This document shows positions 8,093-15,809 of a stretch of 33,204 nucleotides of DNA, one piece after another (position 1 is the first letter of the stretch; each line of letters starts with the position of its first letter). The position numbers and the translations under genes were made by a program. Under the pieces are notes generated by a model. That model saw only the letters and a list, made by a program, of their open reading frames with translations, was not told the DNA's origin and made no database searches. This stretch comes from Spirochaetaceae bacterium (GTDB taxonomy: Bacteria > Spirochaetota > Spirochaetia > Treponematales > Breznakiellaceae): positions 1-33,204 of the forward strand of contig JAISDG010000074.1 in NCBI GenBank assembly GCA_031265015.1, read 5' to 3'.

Positions 8093-9094
8093 ATGAATAA
8101 ACTGCGTTTAGGCGTCCTGGGTACGTCGGGACATTACAGCCTGCGGGTAGCGGCCCCCTTAAAGGAATCCCTGCTGGTCGAGCCCTATGGGATCGCTTCC
8201 CGGAACAGGGAAAAGGCCGAAGGATACGCCAAAAAATGGGGCTTCCAGCGGGCCTACGGCTCCTATGGGGAGCTTTTGGCGGACCCGGAGATCGATTTTG
8301 TATACTGCCCCCTGCCCAATCATCTTCACCTGGAGTATATCAAAAAGGCCGCAGACGCCGGAAAACCCATTCTCTGCGAAAAGCCCCTGGGGATGAACGC
8401 CAAAGAAGCGGTGGAAGCCGCGGAGTACTGCGCGAAAAAGGGGGTTCTGGTGATGGAGGCCTTTATGTACCGCTTTCACCCCCAGTGGATCCGGGCGGCG
8501 GAGATCGTCAAAACCGGGGAACTGGGGGAAGTTATGGCCACCGCCGGGATATTTTCCTACGACCTCAAGGACGGCGGCAATATCCGCAACATTGCCGAAG
8601 CCGGCGGCGGCGGCATCTACGACATCGGCTGTTATACCGTGTCCACCGCCCGGCTCCTGATGCAGGCCGAGCCTTCCCGGGTGGTTTGTACCCTTAAGCG
8701 GGATTCGGCCTTTAAAACCGATATTCTGGCCTCGGCGATCCTTGATTTTGGGGAGGGCAGATATTCCACCTTTACCATCGGTACCCAGGTGTACCCCTGG
8801 CAGCGGGTCCGGGCGCTGGGAACCGGCGGCACCCTGGCGGTGGAAGTGCCCTTTAATATGTACGGCGATGTCCCGGGCCGGCTCCACGTTACTACCGGGG
8901 TAGGGGAGCGGATCGTCGAAACCGAAATTGCCGACCAGTACCTGCTGGAATTCGACGCCTTTGCCCAGGCGGCGGCGGACAAGCGGACCGAAGCTCCCAC
9001 TCCCGTTTCCGACGCTGTGGCCAATATGGCGGTCCTGGACGCCCTTTTTGCCTCCGCCGCGTCGGGGGGCTGGGAGCCTGTGGCCCGGTATTAG
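8093..9094 (+). CDS. Gfo/Idh/MocA-family NAD(P)-dependent oxidoreductase
   Basis: The 333-residue protein has an N-terminal Rossmann fold (LRLGVLGTSGHY at 4-15) and the family signature with the catalytic-type lysine in CEKPLG at 95-100. The second domain contains MEAFMYRFHPQW at 121-132 and GGGGIYDIGCY at 171-181. This pattern is closest to the dihydrodiol or D-xylose dehydrogenase-like branch, so a sugar or related polyol is a likely substrate, but it cannot be fixed from sequence alone. AGGAGG lies nine bases before ATG 8093; an upstream ATG at 8086 reads only four codons. It is a single-gene unit, divergent from groEL, with no sugar transporter or kinase next to it. No export signal is present, so it should be cytoplasmic. 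Confidence 0.9.
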   Translation: MNKLRLGVLGTSGHYSLRVAAPLKESLLVEPYGIASRNREKAEGYAKKWGFQRAYGSYGELLADPEIDFVYCPLPNHLHLEYIKKAADAGKPILCEKPLGMNAKEAVEAAEYCAKKGVLVMEAFMYRFHPQWIRAAEIVKTGELGEVMATAGIFSYDLKDGGNIRNIAEAGGGGIYDIGCYTVSTARLLMQAEPSRVVCTLKRDSAFKTDILASAILDFGEGRYSTFTIGTQVYPWQRVRALGTGGTLAVEVPFNMYGDVPGRLHVTTGVGERIVETEIADQYLLEFDAFAQAAADKRTEAPTPVSDAVANMAVLDALFASAASGGWEPVARY

Positions 9095-9101
9095 AACGGT
9101 G

Positions 9102-9159
9102 CGGGTAAAGGGGTAAAGGGGTAAAAGGGTAAACCCTTTGGGTTTTATCCCTTTACCCG
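9102..9159. terminator. GGGTAAA tandem repeat forming a terminator-like hairpin
   Basis: Four GGGTAAA units lie in tandem from 9103 to 9133, and their complement follows at 9138-9158. CGGGTAAAGGG (9102-9112) pairs with CCCTTTACCCG (9149-9159), and shorter inner pairings are also possible. It sits between convergent genes (ends 9094 and 9193), where a two-way terminator is expected. There is no clean T-run, so termination is inferred. Confidence 0.5.
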
Positions 9160-9192
9160 TACCCGGCGCCTCTGCTTTGCTGCCGGCATCGT

Positions 9193-9459
9193 TTAAGATA
9201 CCGGAAAGCCCCCCGGGTTTTTAGTATAGGCCAGGAGTTCCCCGGCGCTCATCAGTTCCAGAAAATGGAAAGTTTCGCTGCCGCCCTTGTTTTCGCTGGT
9301 AGTAATCCGGGCTACCCGAAAAACAATCATTTTATTAGTCGGGAGAGGCCCCTTGAGGACGCGGCCGTTCATATCCACCAGAGCGTTAAAGGGTAAGCGT
9401 CCCGGTACCTCCTGGACATCCCCCTCGGGGAAAACGATGTAAAATTCCTCCATAAACAT
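9193..9459 (-). CDS. Hypothetical protein, 88 residues
   Basis: I do not recognise a family. The small protein starts MFMEEFYIVFPEGD (a second Met at residue 3 is a possible start) and contains the segments PTNKMIVFRVARI and ETFHFLELMSAGELLAYT. It looks like a compact alternating beta fold with a final helix. It has no signal peptide, membrane segment or cysteine. The composition is normal and protein-like, and it is open between convergent and divergent neighbours, so it is probably real. It is transcribed away from mraZ, sharing the 198-base control region 9460-9657. No function is proposed. Confidence 0.65.
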   Translation of the reverse strand: MFMEEFYIVFPEGDVQEVPGRLPFNALVDMNGRVLKGPLPTNKMIVFRVARITTSENKGGSETFHFLELMSAGELLAYTKNPGGFPVS

Positions 9460-9584
9460 AGGATTTCAGCATACCAGGAGGACATATTCCGGGCAAGATC
9501 GGAAAAATCCCGTCACTGCTATACAAATGTTAAGAAAAACTCAAAAATAATTACTATTGATAATACTTTTTCTGCTAAACGGGA

Positions 9585-9614
9585 TTGACGGGTGGGATAA
9601 AATCCGTAAATAAT
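9585..9614 (+). promoter_or_regulatory. Promoter of the mraZ division operon
   Basis: TTGACG (9585-9590) and AATAAT (9609-9614) are 18 bases apart, each one base off consensus. Transcription would begin near 9621, inside the run of MraZ boxes, leaving a leader of about 37 bases before ATG 9658. Confidence 0.6.
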
Positions 9615-9648
9615 GGGAGAAAGTGGGATATTTTAGGATAAAGTAGGA
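9593..9648 (+). promoter_or_regulatory. MraZ operator: 10-bp-spaced T(G/A)GGA direct repeats
   Basis: TGGGA occurs at 9593, 9614 and 9624, and TAGGA at 9634 and 9644. The last four are exactly 10 bases apart (five-base box, five-base spacer). This is the known MraZ recognition pattern, TGGGN direct repeats on one face of the helix, described in E. coli. The boxes overlap the -10 region and run down to the ribosome binding site of mraZ, so binding should block polymerase; the last box probably also serves as the Shine-Dalgarno sequence. Confidence 0.75.
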
Positions 9649-9657
9649 TAAAGTGTT

Positions 9658-10104
9658 ATGGTATTATTCAGCGGGGATTATCCCGCTACCCTGGACGACA
9701 AGGGCCGTATAAGTATCCCCGCCAAATTCAGGGAACGAATTCCCGGGAATACGCTGGTTCTTACCAAGGGAATGATAGAACACTGCGTCTGGGCTTTTAC
9801 TCCCGAAGACTGGGACAGGGTATCGTCCAAGATAAAAAACGAGGTGAACCTGCCTGCCCGGAAGGCCGATATGCTTTACCACAGGCTGTTATTTTCTACC
9901 TATGAAGTGGAAATCGACAGGGCGGGCCGTATTGCCGTGCCCCAGAAGCTCCGGGATTTTGCCGGCCTTACCAAGGATTGTTCGGTAACCAGCGACGGAT
10001 CCCGCATAGAGATCTGGGATGCCGGGCGCTACCGGTCTTACGAACAGGAAATTGACGAACAGTTGGGGGATGTCCTGAAGGAGACGTCCTTGAACATGTA
10101 TTAA
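9658..10104 (+). CDS. mraZ: Transcriptional regulator MraZ
   Basis: The 148-residue protein carries the two AbrB/SpoVT-type half-domains of MraZ: DKGRISIPAKFR at 14-25 and DRAGRIAVPQKLR at 87-99. MraZ forms a ring-shaped oligomer that binds direct repeats and controls the division and cell-wall cluster. Length is standard. The start at 9658 follows directly after the operator boxes. As first gene of the operon it is positioned to regulate itself together with rsmH, ftsL and the genes beyond; the gap to rsmH is 20 bases. Identity is certain; the autoregulation is inferred from the boxes. Confidence 0.96.
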   Translation: MVLFSGDYPATLDDKGRISIPAKFRERIPGNTLVLTKGMIEHCVWAFTPEDWDRVSSKIKNEVNLPARKADMLYHRLLFSTYEVEIDRAGRIAVPQKLRDFAGLTKDCSVTSDGSRIEIWDAGRYRSYEQEIDEQLGDVLKETSLNMY

Positions 10105-10124
10105 AAAATACCGATGGAGGGGAT

Positions 10125-11072
10125 GTGAACGTAGTCCATAGTCCGGTACTGCTGGAAGAAACAATACGGTACCTCGCGCCCCGGGAGGAGGGGGAACTTA
10201 TGATAGACGCGACCCTGGGGGAAGGGGGACACAGTTTCGCTTTTTTAAGCCGTTTTCCCGGCCTGCGGATTGCCGGCATCGACGCCGATCGGGAGATTCA
10301 GGCAAAAGCCAGGGAACGGCTCAAGGACTTCCCGGACCGGATACGTTTCTATACCTGCTGGTCCCAGGAATTTTTTGCCGCCTATCCCGAAGATCTGGAA
10401 AGGCCCGATACGATTCTTTTTGATTTGGGGATAAGCCTCTACCACTATGAAGAATCCCGCCGGGGTTTCAGCTTCCGGAAAGACGAATACCTGGATATGC
10501 GCCTTGATACTTCCCGGGGAAAAACCGCTGCCGAGCTTATCAGCTCCCTGCCGGAAAAGGATTTGGCGGATCTGCTGTATACCTATGCGGACGAACGGTT
10601 TTCCCGCCGCATCGCCAGGGCGGTTAAAAAAGCCTCCGTTCCTGTCACCACCACCGGCGCCCTGGCCGGCCTGGTGGCCGCTTCGGTCCCCGCGCCGTAC
10701 CGCCGGGGTCCCGTTCATCCTGCGACCCGGACCTTCCAGGCCCTGCGGATGGCGGTAAACCGGGAAGTAAGCGGCCTGCCTCCGCTGCTGGAGAACGCCC
10801 TGAAGGCCCTTAAAACCGGGGGGCGCATGGGGGTTATCAGCTTCCATTCGGGAGAAGACCGGACGGTAAAGCGGTTTTTCCGGGATAAAAACAGGGACTG
10901 TACCTGCCCCCCGGAAGCGCCGATATGTAGATGTGGGGGATTCCGCACCGTTACTATCCTGACCCGCCGGGCGGTGAGCGCCGGGAAAGCGGAACGCCTC
11001 AGCAATCCCTCTTCCCGGAGCGCGAAACTCCGGGCGGCGGAGAAAATTCATGAATCCGGGGTGCTTCCATGA
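10125..11072 (+). CDS. rsmH: 16S rRNA (cytosine-1402-N4) methyltransferase RsmH (MraW)
   Basis: The 315-residue enzyme begins at GTG 10125, six bases after GGAGG-like sequence; the ATG two bases earlier is out of frame. It has the HSPVLLEE start typical of the family, S-adenosylmethionine motif DATLGEGGHS at 28-37, FDLGIS near 99-104, RRGFSFRKDEYLDMRLD at 112-128, and the late HPATRTFQALRMAVNREV and GRMGVISFHSGEDRTVKRFF blocks. It methylates N4 of C1402 in the ribosomal P site. The insert between FDLGIS and RRGF reads LYHYEES where many homologues have SSPQLDEAE, a small departure. It overlaps ftsL by ATGA. Confidence 0.96.
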   Translation: MNVVHSPVLLEETIRYLAPREEGELMIDATLGEGGHSFAFLSRFPGLRIAGIDADREIQAKARERLKDFPDRIRFYTCWSQEFFAAYPEDLERPDTILFDLGISLYHYEESRRGFSFRKDEYLDMRLDTSRGKTAAELISSLPEKDLADLLYTYADERFSRRIARAVKKASVPVTTTGALAGLVAASVPAPYRRGPVHPATRTFQALRMAVNREVSGLPPLLENALKALKTGGRMGVISFHSGEDRTVKRFFRDKNRDCTCPPEAPICRCGGFRTVTILTRRAVSAGKAERLSNPSSRSAKLRAAEKIHESGVLP

Positions 11073-11380
11073 AGGGCCGATTTTTTTTCTATATGATGGC
11101 TGCTTCCGTTCCCCTGCTGATGGGCTTGTCGGCCTGGCAGTCCTCCCGGTACGGGGATTTGGAACGGGAACTGAAACAGCTGGAAAAAATCCAGGAAGAA
11201 TGGGTTGAAAACAACAAGCGGCTTATCGCGGGGATCGCTTTTCTTTCGTCCCCCGACAGGATAGAGCATATTGCCCGGGATGAACTGGGGCTGCGGAAAA
11301 AACAGCCCGAAGAGGTACTCCAGATTTCCATCACCGGAGCTTCCGGGGAAGAGGACCGGGACGGAACGCCGGATGAATAG
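11069..11380 (+). CDS. ftsL: Cell-division protein FtsL-like (FtsL/DivIC family)
   Basis: The 103-residue bitopic protein has one N-terminal membrane segment (about residues 4-22, FFFYMMAASVPLLMGLSAW). A periplasmic coiled coil (about 27-55) follows, with the short conserved RIEHIARDELGLRKKQPEEVLQI block at 64-86, which is typical of FtsL/DivIC proteins. Such proteins bridge FtsQ to the FtsW-PBP pair. Sequence conservation is low in this family, so the call rests on length, topology, the RDELGL motif and position between rsmH and murF. The start overlaps the rsmH stop (ATGA). The last residues are acidic. Confidence 0.85.
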   Translation: MKGRFFFYMMAASVPLLMGLSAWQSSRYGDLERELKQLEKIQEEWVENNKRLIAGIAFLSSPDRIEHIARDELGLRKKQPEEVLQISITGASGEEDRDGTPDE

Positions 11381-11390
11381 GGGCTTTTTG

Positions 11391-12785
11391 ATGGATCACC
11401 GCGGCGCCGCCCGGGCCCTGGGAGCCGTTCTCTTTCCCCCGGATGCGGAAGGGGGATTCGGCTCGGTGGCGATAGATTCCCGCAAGGTAACAAAGGGGGC
11501 CCTTTTCGTTGCCCTCCGGGGGCTTCAGGACGACGGCCACCGGTTTATTTCCCCGGCTTTTGAAGCGGGGGCCGCCGCCGCTCTGGTAAGCCGGCGGGGG
11601 ATGGAAGAGGCGGGTTTTGATCCCGGGTCCCTTCCGCCCGGCGCCGCGCTGATTGTGGTGGAAGATACCCTTAAGGGCCTGCAGGATCTGGCCGCGGCCT
11701 ATCTGGACCGTTTTCCCCGGCTGCTCCGCATCGGGATTACCGGTTCTTCGGGAAAAACGACCACCAAGGAAATAGCCGCCGCCATGATAGGCAGGGAGAA
11801 ACAGGTAGTGATGAATCCGGGAAACCTTAATTCCGAGACGGGACTGCCCCTGTCGGCTTTCGGGGTCCGGGACCATCACGAAGTGGGAATTTTTGAAGCG
11901 GGGATGAACAGGAAAGGAGAGATTGCCGAGCTCGCCGGGGTTCTAAAGCCCCAGATTTCTTTGATCACCAATATAGGGCAGGCTCATATCGGGATGCTGG
12001 GGAGCATCGAAGCTGTGGCGGAAGAAAAAAAGGAACTTGTTTCTCGGTTTACCGGCAAAGAAACCCTCCTGCTGCCCGAGGATGATCCCTTCAGGGATTA
12101 TCTGGCCCGGGACGTAAAGGGGAAGGTTGTTTTTTACGGAGAGAAAACGCTTGAGGCATCGGGAAAGCTTACCGCGATCCATGACCGGGGCCTGGGGGGG
12201 ACGGAAATTGTCTGGGAGGGGGTTCCCGCCGGTTTCGGCCTTCCCGGCCGGCACAATGTTAAAAACGCCCTGGCCGCCGCGTCCCTGGCCCTGGAGGCCG
12301 GCGCCGGGGCGGAGGCTATCCGGGAAGGCCTTGCTTCCATCAGGGGGCTTTTCGGCCGGGGCGAGATACTGCGGGCCGGGACCACGGTGATTCGGGACTG
12401 TTATAACAGCAACCCCGATTCGGCCGCGGAAGTTCTGTCTTTCTGCGACAGCCTTAAATGGCCCGGCCGGCGGGTCTACATTATGGGAGCCATGAAAGAA
12501 CTGGGGGACCATGAAAAAGCGGCCCATGAAAAGCTGGGGGAACTGCTGGCCGCGTCCAGGGCGGACATGATCTTTCTTTACGGAAGGGAGATGATGAACG
12601 CCGCCATGGTGCTGGAAGAAAAGCGGGTGTCGTTTTTTTATACCGACGCCATGGAAGAACTGGAAACCGCCGCGGGTAAGAATATCCGTTCCGGGGATCT
12701 GGTGCTGCTTAAAGGATCCCGGGGCTGCGCCCTGGAACAGTTAACCGGAACGGTACTGATTGGAGGAAAGGCCGATGCTCCTTGA
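11391..12785 (+). CDS. murF: UDP-N-acetylmuramoyl-tripeptide:D-alanyl-D-alanine ligase MurF
   Basis: This Mur ligase (464 residues) shows the N-terminal UDP-binding segment VAIDSRKVTKGALFVALRG, the ATP P-loop GITGSSGKTTTKE, the NPGNLNSETGLPL block, the EAGMNRKGEIAEL block and the C-terminal RDCYNSNPDSAAEVL block diagnostic of MurF. It adds D-Ala-D-Ala to the UDP-MurNAc-tripeptide. I chose ATG 11391 because AGGGG lies seven bases upstream; ATG 11373, overlapping ftsL by eight bases, is a fair alternative and adds six residues. The end overlaps mraY by 11 bases. murC, murD, murE, murG and ftsI, usual in such clusters, are absent here. Confidence 0.95.
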   Translation: MDHRGAARALGAVLFPPDAEGGFGSVAIDSRKVTKGALFVALRGLQDDGHRFISPAFEAGAAAALVSRRGMEEAGFDPGSLPPGAALIVVEDTLKGLQDLAAAYLDRFPRLLRIGITGSSGKTTTKEIAAAMIGREKQVVMNPGNLNSETGLPLSAFGVRDHHEVGIFEAGMNRKGEIAELAGVLKPQISLITNIGQAHIGMLGSIEAVAEEKKELVSRFTGKETLLLPEDDPFRDYLARDVKGKVVFYGEKTLEASGKLTAIHDRGLGGTEIVWEGVPAGFGLPGRHNVKNALAAASLALEAGAGAEAIREGLASIRGLFGRGEILRAGTTVIRDCYNSNPDSAAEVLSFCDSLKWPGRRVYIMGAMKELGDHEKAAHEKLGELLAASRADMIFLYGREMMNAAMVLEEKRVSFFYTDAMEELETAAGKNIRSGDLVLLKGSRGCALEQLTGTVLIGGKADAP

Positions 12786-13854
12786 ATTTTTGTATCCCCT
12801 GGTCCGCTATTTTACCCCCTTTAACGTATTCCAGTACCTGACTTTTCGGGGGGCCTACGCGGCGCTGACGACCCTGCTCCTCTGCTACCTGTTCGGCCCG
12901 CCGATTATTGAAGCCCTGCGGAAGATGAGGGTGGGCCAGTCCATCCGGGACGACGGCCCCCGGACCCACCTTAAAAAAAGCGGAACGCCGACCATGGGCG
13001 GGGTGATGATCATCCTTTCCATCGTACTTTCCGCCCTGCTCTGGCAGGATCTGGGTAATTTTAAAATATGGCTTTGTACCGGAACGCTTTTAGCCTTCGG
13101 CGTTATCGGCTATGTAGACGATTACCTCAAGGTATCCTGGAAAAATTCCGACGGCCTGCCGGGGCCCGTTAAATTCGGCGCCCAGATAGTGGTGGCCCTG
13201 GCGGTGGCGCTGATCCTGTACTTTTCCGGCGGAGAGGAAATCACCTATCTCTACGTGCCCTTTTTTAAGAATCCCGTAATAAATCTGGGGGTGTTCTGGA
13301 TTCCCTTTGCGGTACTCCTCATGGTGGGGGAATCCAACGCGGTCAATTTAACCGACGGTTTGGACGGCCTTGCCACGGGGCTCCTGATCTGGGTATTCAT
13401 TACCCTGGGGATTCTGAGCTATCTTTCGGGCCGGGCTGATTTTTCCGCGTACCTGGGAATTCCCCATATCGAAGGGGCGGGGGAGCTTACCGTATTCTGC
13501 CTGGCCGCCGTGGGAGCATGCGTCGGCTTTCTGTGGTTTAACAGCTATCCCGCGGACGTTTTTATGGGAGACGTGGGCAGCCTTTCCCTGGGAGGGGTTA
13601 TCGCCGCGGTTTCCCTGATTATCAAGAAAGAAATCTTAATTCTTATTATCGGCGGGGTTTTCGTACTGGAAGCGGCGTCGGTGATCCTGCAGGTTCTGTT
13701 CTATAAGCTGAGGAAACGCAGGCTCTTCAAAATGGCGCCCCTGCATCACCATTTTGAACTTTCCGGCTGGGTGGAAACCAAAGTGGTTGTCCGTTTCTGG
13801 ATTCTGGGCGGGCTTTTTGCGATTATTGCCCTTTCTACATTAAAAATACAGTAG
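12775..13854 (+). CDS. mraY: Phospho-N-acetylmuramoyl-pentapeptide transferase MraY
   Basis: The 359-residue integral membrane enzyme moves phospho-MurNAc-pentapeptide onto undecaprenyl phosphate, giving lipid I. Key features are GPRTHLKKSGTPTMGG at 61-76, the aspartate pair VDDYLK at 114-119, the NAVNLTDGLDGLA block, a later GDVGSLSLGG block and the PLHHHFELSGW block near the C terminus. About ten membrane segments are visible. ATG 12775 follows AGGAAAGG at the right distance; the frame is open slightly further, but the upstream TTG lies inside the Shine-Dalgarno sequence. It overlaps murF by 11 bases and precedes ftsW by seven. Confidence 0.97.
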   Translation: MLLEFLYPLVRYFTPFNVFQYLTFRGAYAALTTLLLCYLFGPPIIEALRKMRVGQSIRDDGPRTHLKKSGTPTMGGVMIILSIVLSALLWQDLGNFKIWLCTGTLLAFGVIGYVDDYLKVSWKNSDGLPGPVKFGAQIVVALAVALILYFSGGEEITYLYVPFFKNPVINLGVFWIPFAVLLMVGESNAVNLTDGLDGLATGLLIWVFITLGILSYLSGRADFSAYLGIPHIEGAGELTVFCLAAVGACVGFLWFNSYPADVFMGDVGSLSLGGVIAAVSLIIKKEILILIIGGVFVLEAASVILQVLFYKLRKRRLFKMAPLHHHFELSGWVETKVVVRFWILGGLFAIIALSTLKIQ

Positions 13855-13861
13855 GAAAACG

Positions 13862-14989
13862 ATGAACCTGCAGCCAGTTATGGAAAGGGCCGGATACAAA
13901 AATCCCGCGGATCATCTTTTAACCGCCTCCATTTTGCTCCTTACCGGGATTGGGCTGGTAACCCTTTATTCCGCGTCCTACGCCTTCGCGGATCGCTTCT
14001 TCGGAAACAGCCTGTACTTTATTTCCCGTCAGGCCGTACTGGCGGCCCTGGGACTTGTGCTTTTCTTTATGGTTTCCCGGGTGAATATGGAACTGCTCCG
14101 CGACTGGATACGGCCCATTGTTATCGGTTCCGCGGTACTCTGCGTTTTAACCTTTATTCCCGGCATCGGCGTTATGAAGAACGGCGCTACCCGGTGGATC
14201 CGGCTGGGGGCTTCCACCTATCAGCCCTCGGAGCTGGTTAAACTGGCGCTGCCCTTTTATCTGGCCCATATTTTTGATAAAAAGAGCGACCACCTTGATT
14301 CCTTTACCGCGGGAGTACTGCCCCCGGCGATGATCACGGTGCTGTTTTTTATCCTTATCTATTTACAGAACAATTTTTCCACCGCCTTTTTTGTCCTGCT
14401 GAACGCTCTGGCCATATTTTATCTGGCGGGGCTGCGGCTGCGGTATTTTTTCGGGGCGGCGATGATCTTTCTGCCCCTGTCGGCTTTTTTCGTCCTGACC
14501 CGGGAACACCGGCTGCGGCGTTTTATCAGCTTCCTCTGGCCCGAATGGGATCCCCTGGGAGCGGGCTACCAGGTGCGGGCCAGCATCGTTACCATCAGTT
14601 CCGGCGGCTTTTGGGGCAAGGGCATAGGCCAGGGTACCCGGAAGATCGCCAGCGTGCCGGAAATTCATTCGGATTTTATTTTTGCCTCCTTTGCGGAAGA
14701 GACGGGATTTATCGGGGTATTCTTAATCTTTATCCTCTTTGCCCTGTTTGCCTTTGCGGCGTACCGCGGGGCGGTAAAAAGCGGTACGATGTTCGGGCGG
14801 CTTCTCGGTTTCGGCCTGGGGACGATGATCCTGTCCCAGATTATGCTGAATACTGCGGTGGTTGCCGGGGCCCTTCCGGCGACGGGGATACCGCTGCCCT
14901 TTTTTTCCGCCGGAGGATCTTCCCTGGCCACCACCCTGGTGATGTGCGGACTGCTGGTGAATAATTCCCGGGGGGCGGACCATGTCTAG
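13862..14989 (+). CDS. ftsW: Division-specific peptidoglycan glycosyltransferase FtsW (SEDS family)
   Basis: The 375-residue polytopic protein has about ten membrane segments and the SEDS signatures GATRWIRLGASTYQPSELVKLALPFYLA, FAEETGFIG and IPLPFFSAGGSSLATTLVMCGLL. SEDS proteins polymerise lipid II together with a class B penicillin-binding protein. The location between mraY and ftsQ makes FtsW more likely than its elongation paralogue RodA. AGGA precedes the start, and the end overlaps ftsQ by eight bases. Its usual partner ftsI is not in the window. Confidence 0.94.
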   Translation: MNLQPVMERAGYKNPADHLLTASILLLTGIGLVTLYSASYAFADRFFGNSLYFISRQAVLAALGLVLFFMVSRVNMELLRDWIRPIVIGSAVLCVLTFIPGIGVMKNGATRWIRLGASTYQPSELVKLALPFYLAHIFDKKSDHLDSFTAGVLPPAMITVLFFILIYLQNNFSTAFFVLLNALAIFYLAGLRLRYFFGAAMIFLPLSAFFVLTREHRLRRFISFLWPEWDPLGAGYQVRASIVTISSGGFWGKGIGQGTRKIASVPEIHSDFIFASFAEETGFIGVFLIFILFALFAFAAYRGAVKSGTMFGRLLGFGLGTMILSQIMLNTAVVAGALPATGIPLPFFSAGGSSLATTLVMCGLLVNNSRGADHV

Positions 14990-15809
14990 CGGATACCTCT
15001 ACGGGGCCCCGGAGCGGCCCTATGCTCGTCCGGCGGCAAAGGCCCGTTCCGTCAGCGACAAAAGTTTAAAGCGTATTCTGGCGCTGATAATTGTGATCCT
15101 CAGCGGGGAGCTTGTCTGGTTTTTCGGCGTCAGCCCCTGCATGCCCTTTTCCAGGATTACCGTATCGGGAATTCCCGGAATCGAGGAATCCGCGGTCCTT
15201 GCCCTGGCGGGAATCGGGGAACATTCATCGTTTATGACGGTGAATGTTCCCGCCGCGGAGCAGGCCCTGCTGGCCCTGCCCGCGGTCCGTTCCGCCAGGG
15301 TCCTTAAGCATTTCCCCGGGGGGGTAGAAATTGTCCTGGAACCCCGGCGGGCCGCGGCCATGGCTTTTGTTGAGGAAGGGGGGAGGATCTTCCCCGCCCT
15401 TATCGGCGGCGACGGCATGATCTTCAGCCTGGGCAGGGAAGGGTTCCGGAAAGACGAGGTGCTGCCGGTAGTTTCGGGACTGGCGCTGGAAACGGTTTTT
15501 CCCGGGATGAAGCTGCCCCGGATATACCATTCCCTCTTTGCCGAACTGGAAACCCTTTCCCGGGAAGCGCCGGAACTGCTGGCCGCCATCTCGGAGATCA
15601 GGATCAATCCGAAGGATTATAACGGTTACGACTTAACCCTGTATCCCGCCTACCGGGGGGTCCGGGTCCGGGTGGGTCATGACATTAACGAAGAGACCCT
15701 CCGGTACATACTGTTGATGCTGGATGTTCTTTCGGCAAAATCCCGCAGTATCAGGGAAATTGACTTTAGAACCGGAACCGCTTCGTACAAGGAGGCTTAT
15801 TCTGGCTAG
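14982..15809 (+). CDS. ftsQ: Cell-division protein FtsQ/DivIB
   Basis: The 275-residue protein has a basic cytoplasmic tail, one membrane segment at about 31-50, a POTRA domain at about 56-125 (ITVSGIPGIEESAVLALAG, then SARVLKHFPGGVEIVLEPR), and a beta domain beyond. This is the standard FtsQ/DivIB layout; the protein links FtsL/FtsB-type proteins to the divisome. The C-terminal segment with VRVRVGHDINEETLRYILLMLDVL resembles the family end. It overlaps ftsW by eight bases and the proposed ftsA start by eight bases. Confidence 0.92.
   Translation: MSSGYLYGAPERPYARPAAKARSVSDKSLKRILALIIVILSGELVWFFGVSPCMPFSRITVSGIPGIEESAVLALAGIGEHSSFMTVNVPAAEQALLALPAVRSARVLKHFPGGVEIVLEPRRAAAMAFVEEGGRIFPALIGGDGMIFSLGREGFRKDEVLPVVSGLALETVFPGMKLPRIYHSLFAELETLSREAPELLAAISEIRINPKDYNGYDLTLYPAYRGVRVRVGHDINEETLRYILLMLDVLSAKSRSIREIDFRTGTASYKEAYSG
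15789..15804 (+). promoter_or_regulatory. Ribosome binding site and CTG start of ftsA
   Basis: AAGGAGG at 15789-15795 is a near-perfect Shine-Dalgarno sequence. Six bases later, in the ftsA frame, comes CTG at 15802, then GCT AGC GAT. No ATG, GTG or TTG lies at a usable distance: the first TTG is at 15817, 21 bases away. CTG initiation, or a one-base difference from ATG, explains the layout best. Confidence 0.6.

Noticed and set aside
9102-9159. CRISPR-like array from GGGTAAA repeats
   Set aside because: Units are seven to nine bases, directly tandem without spacers, and no cas genes are nearby.
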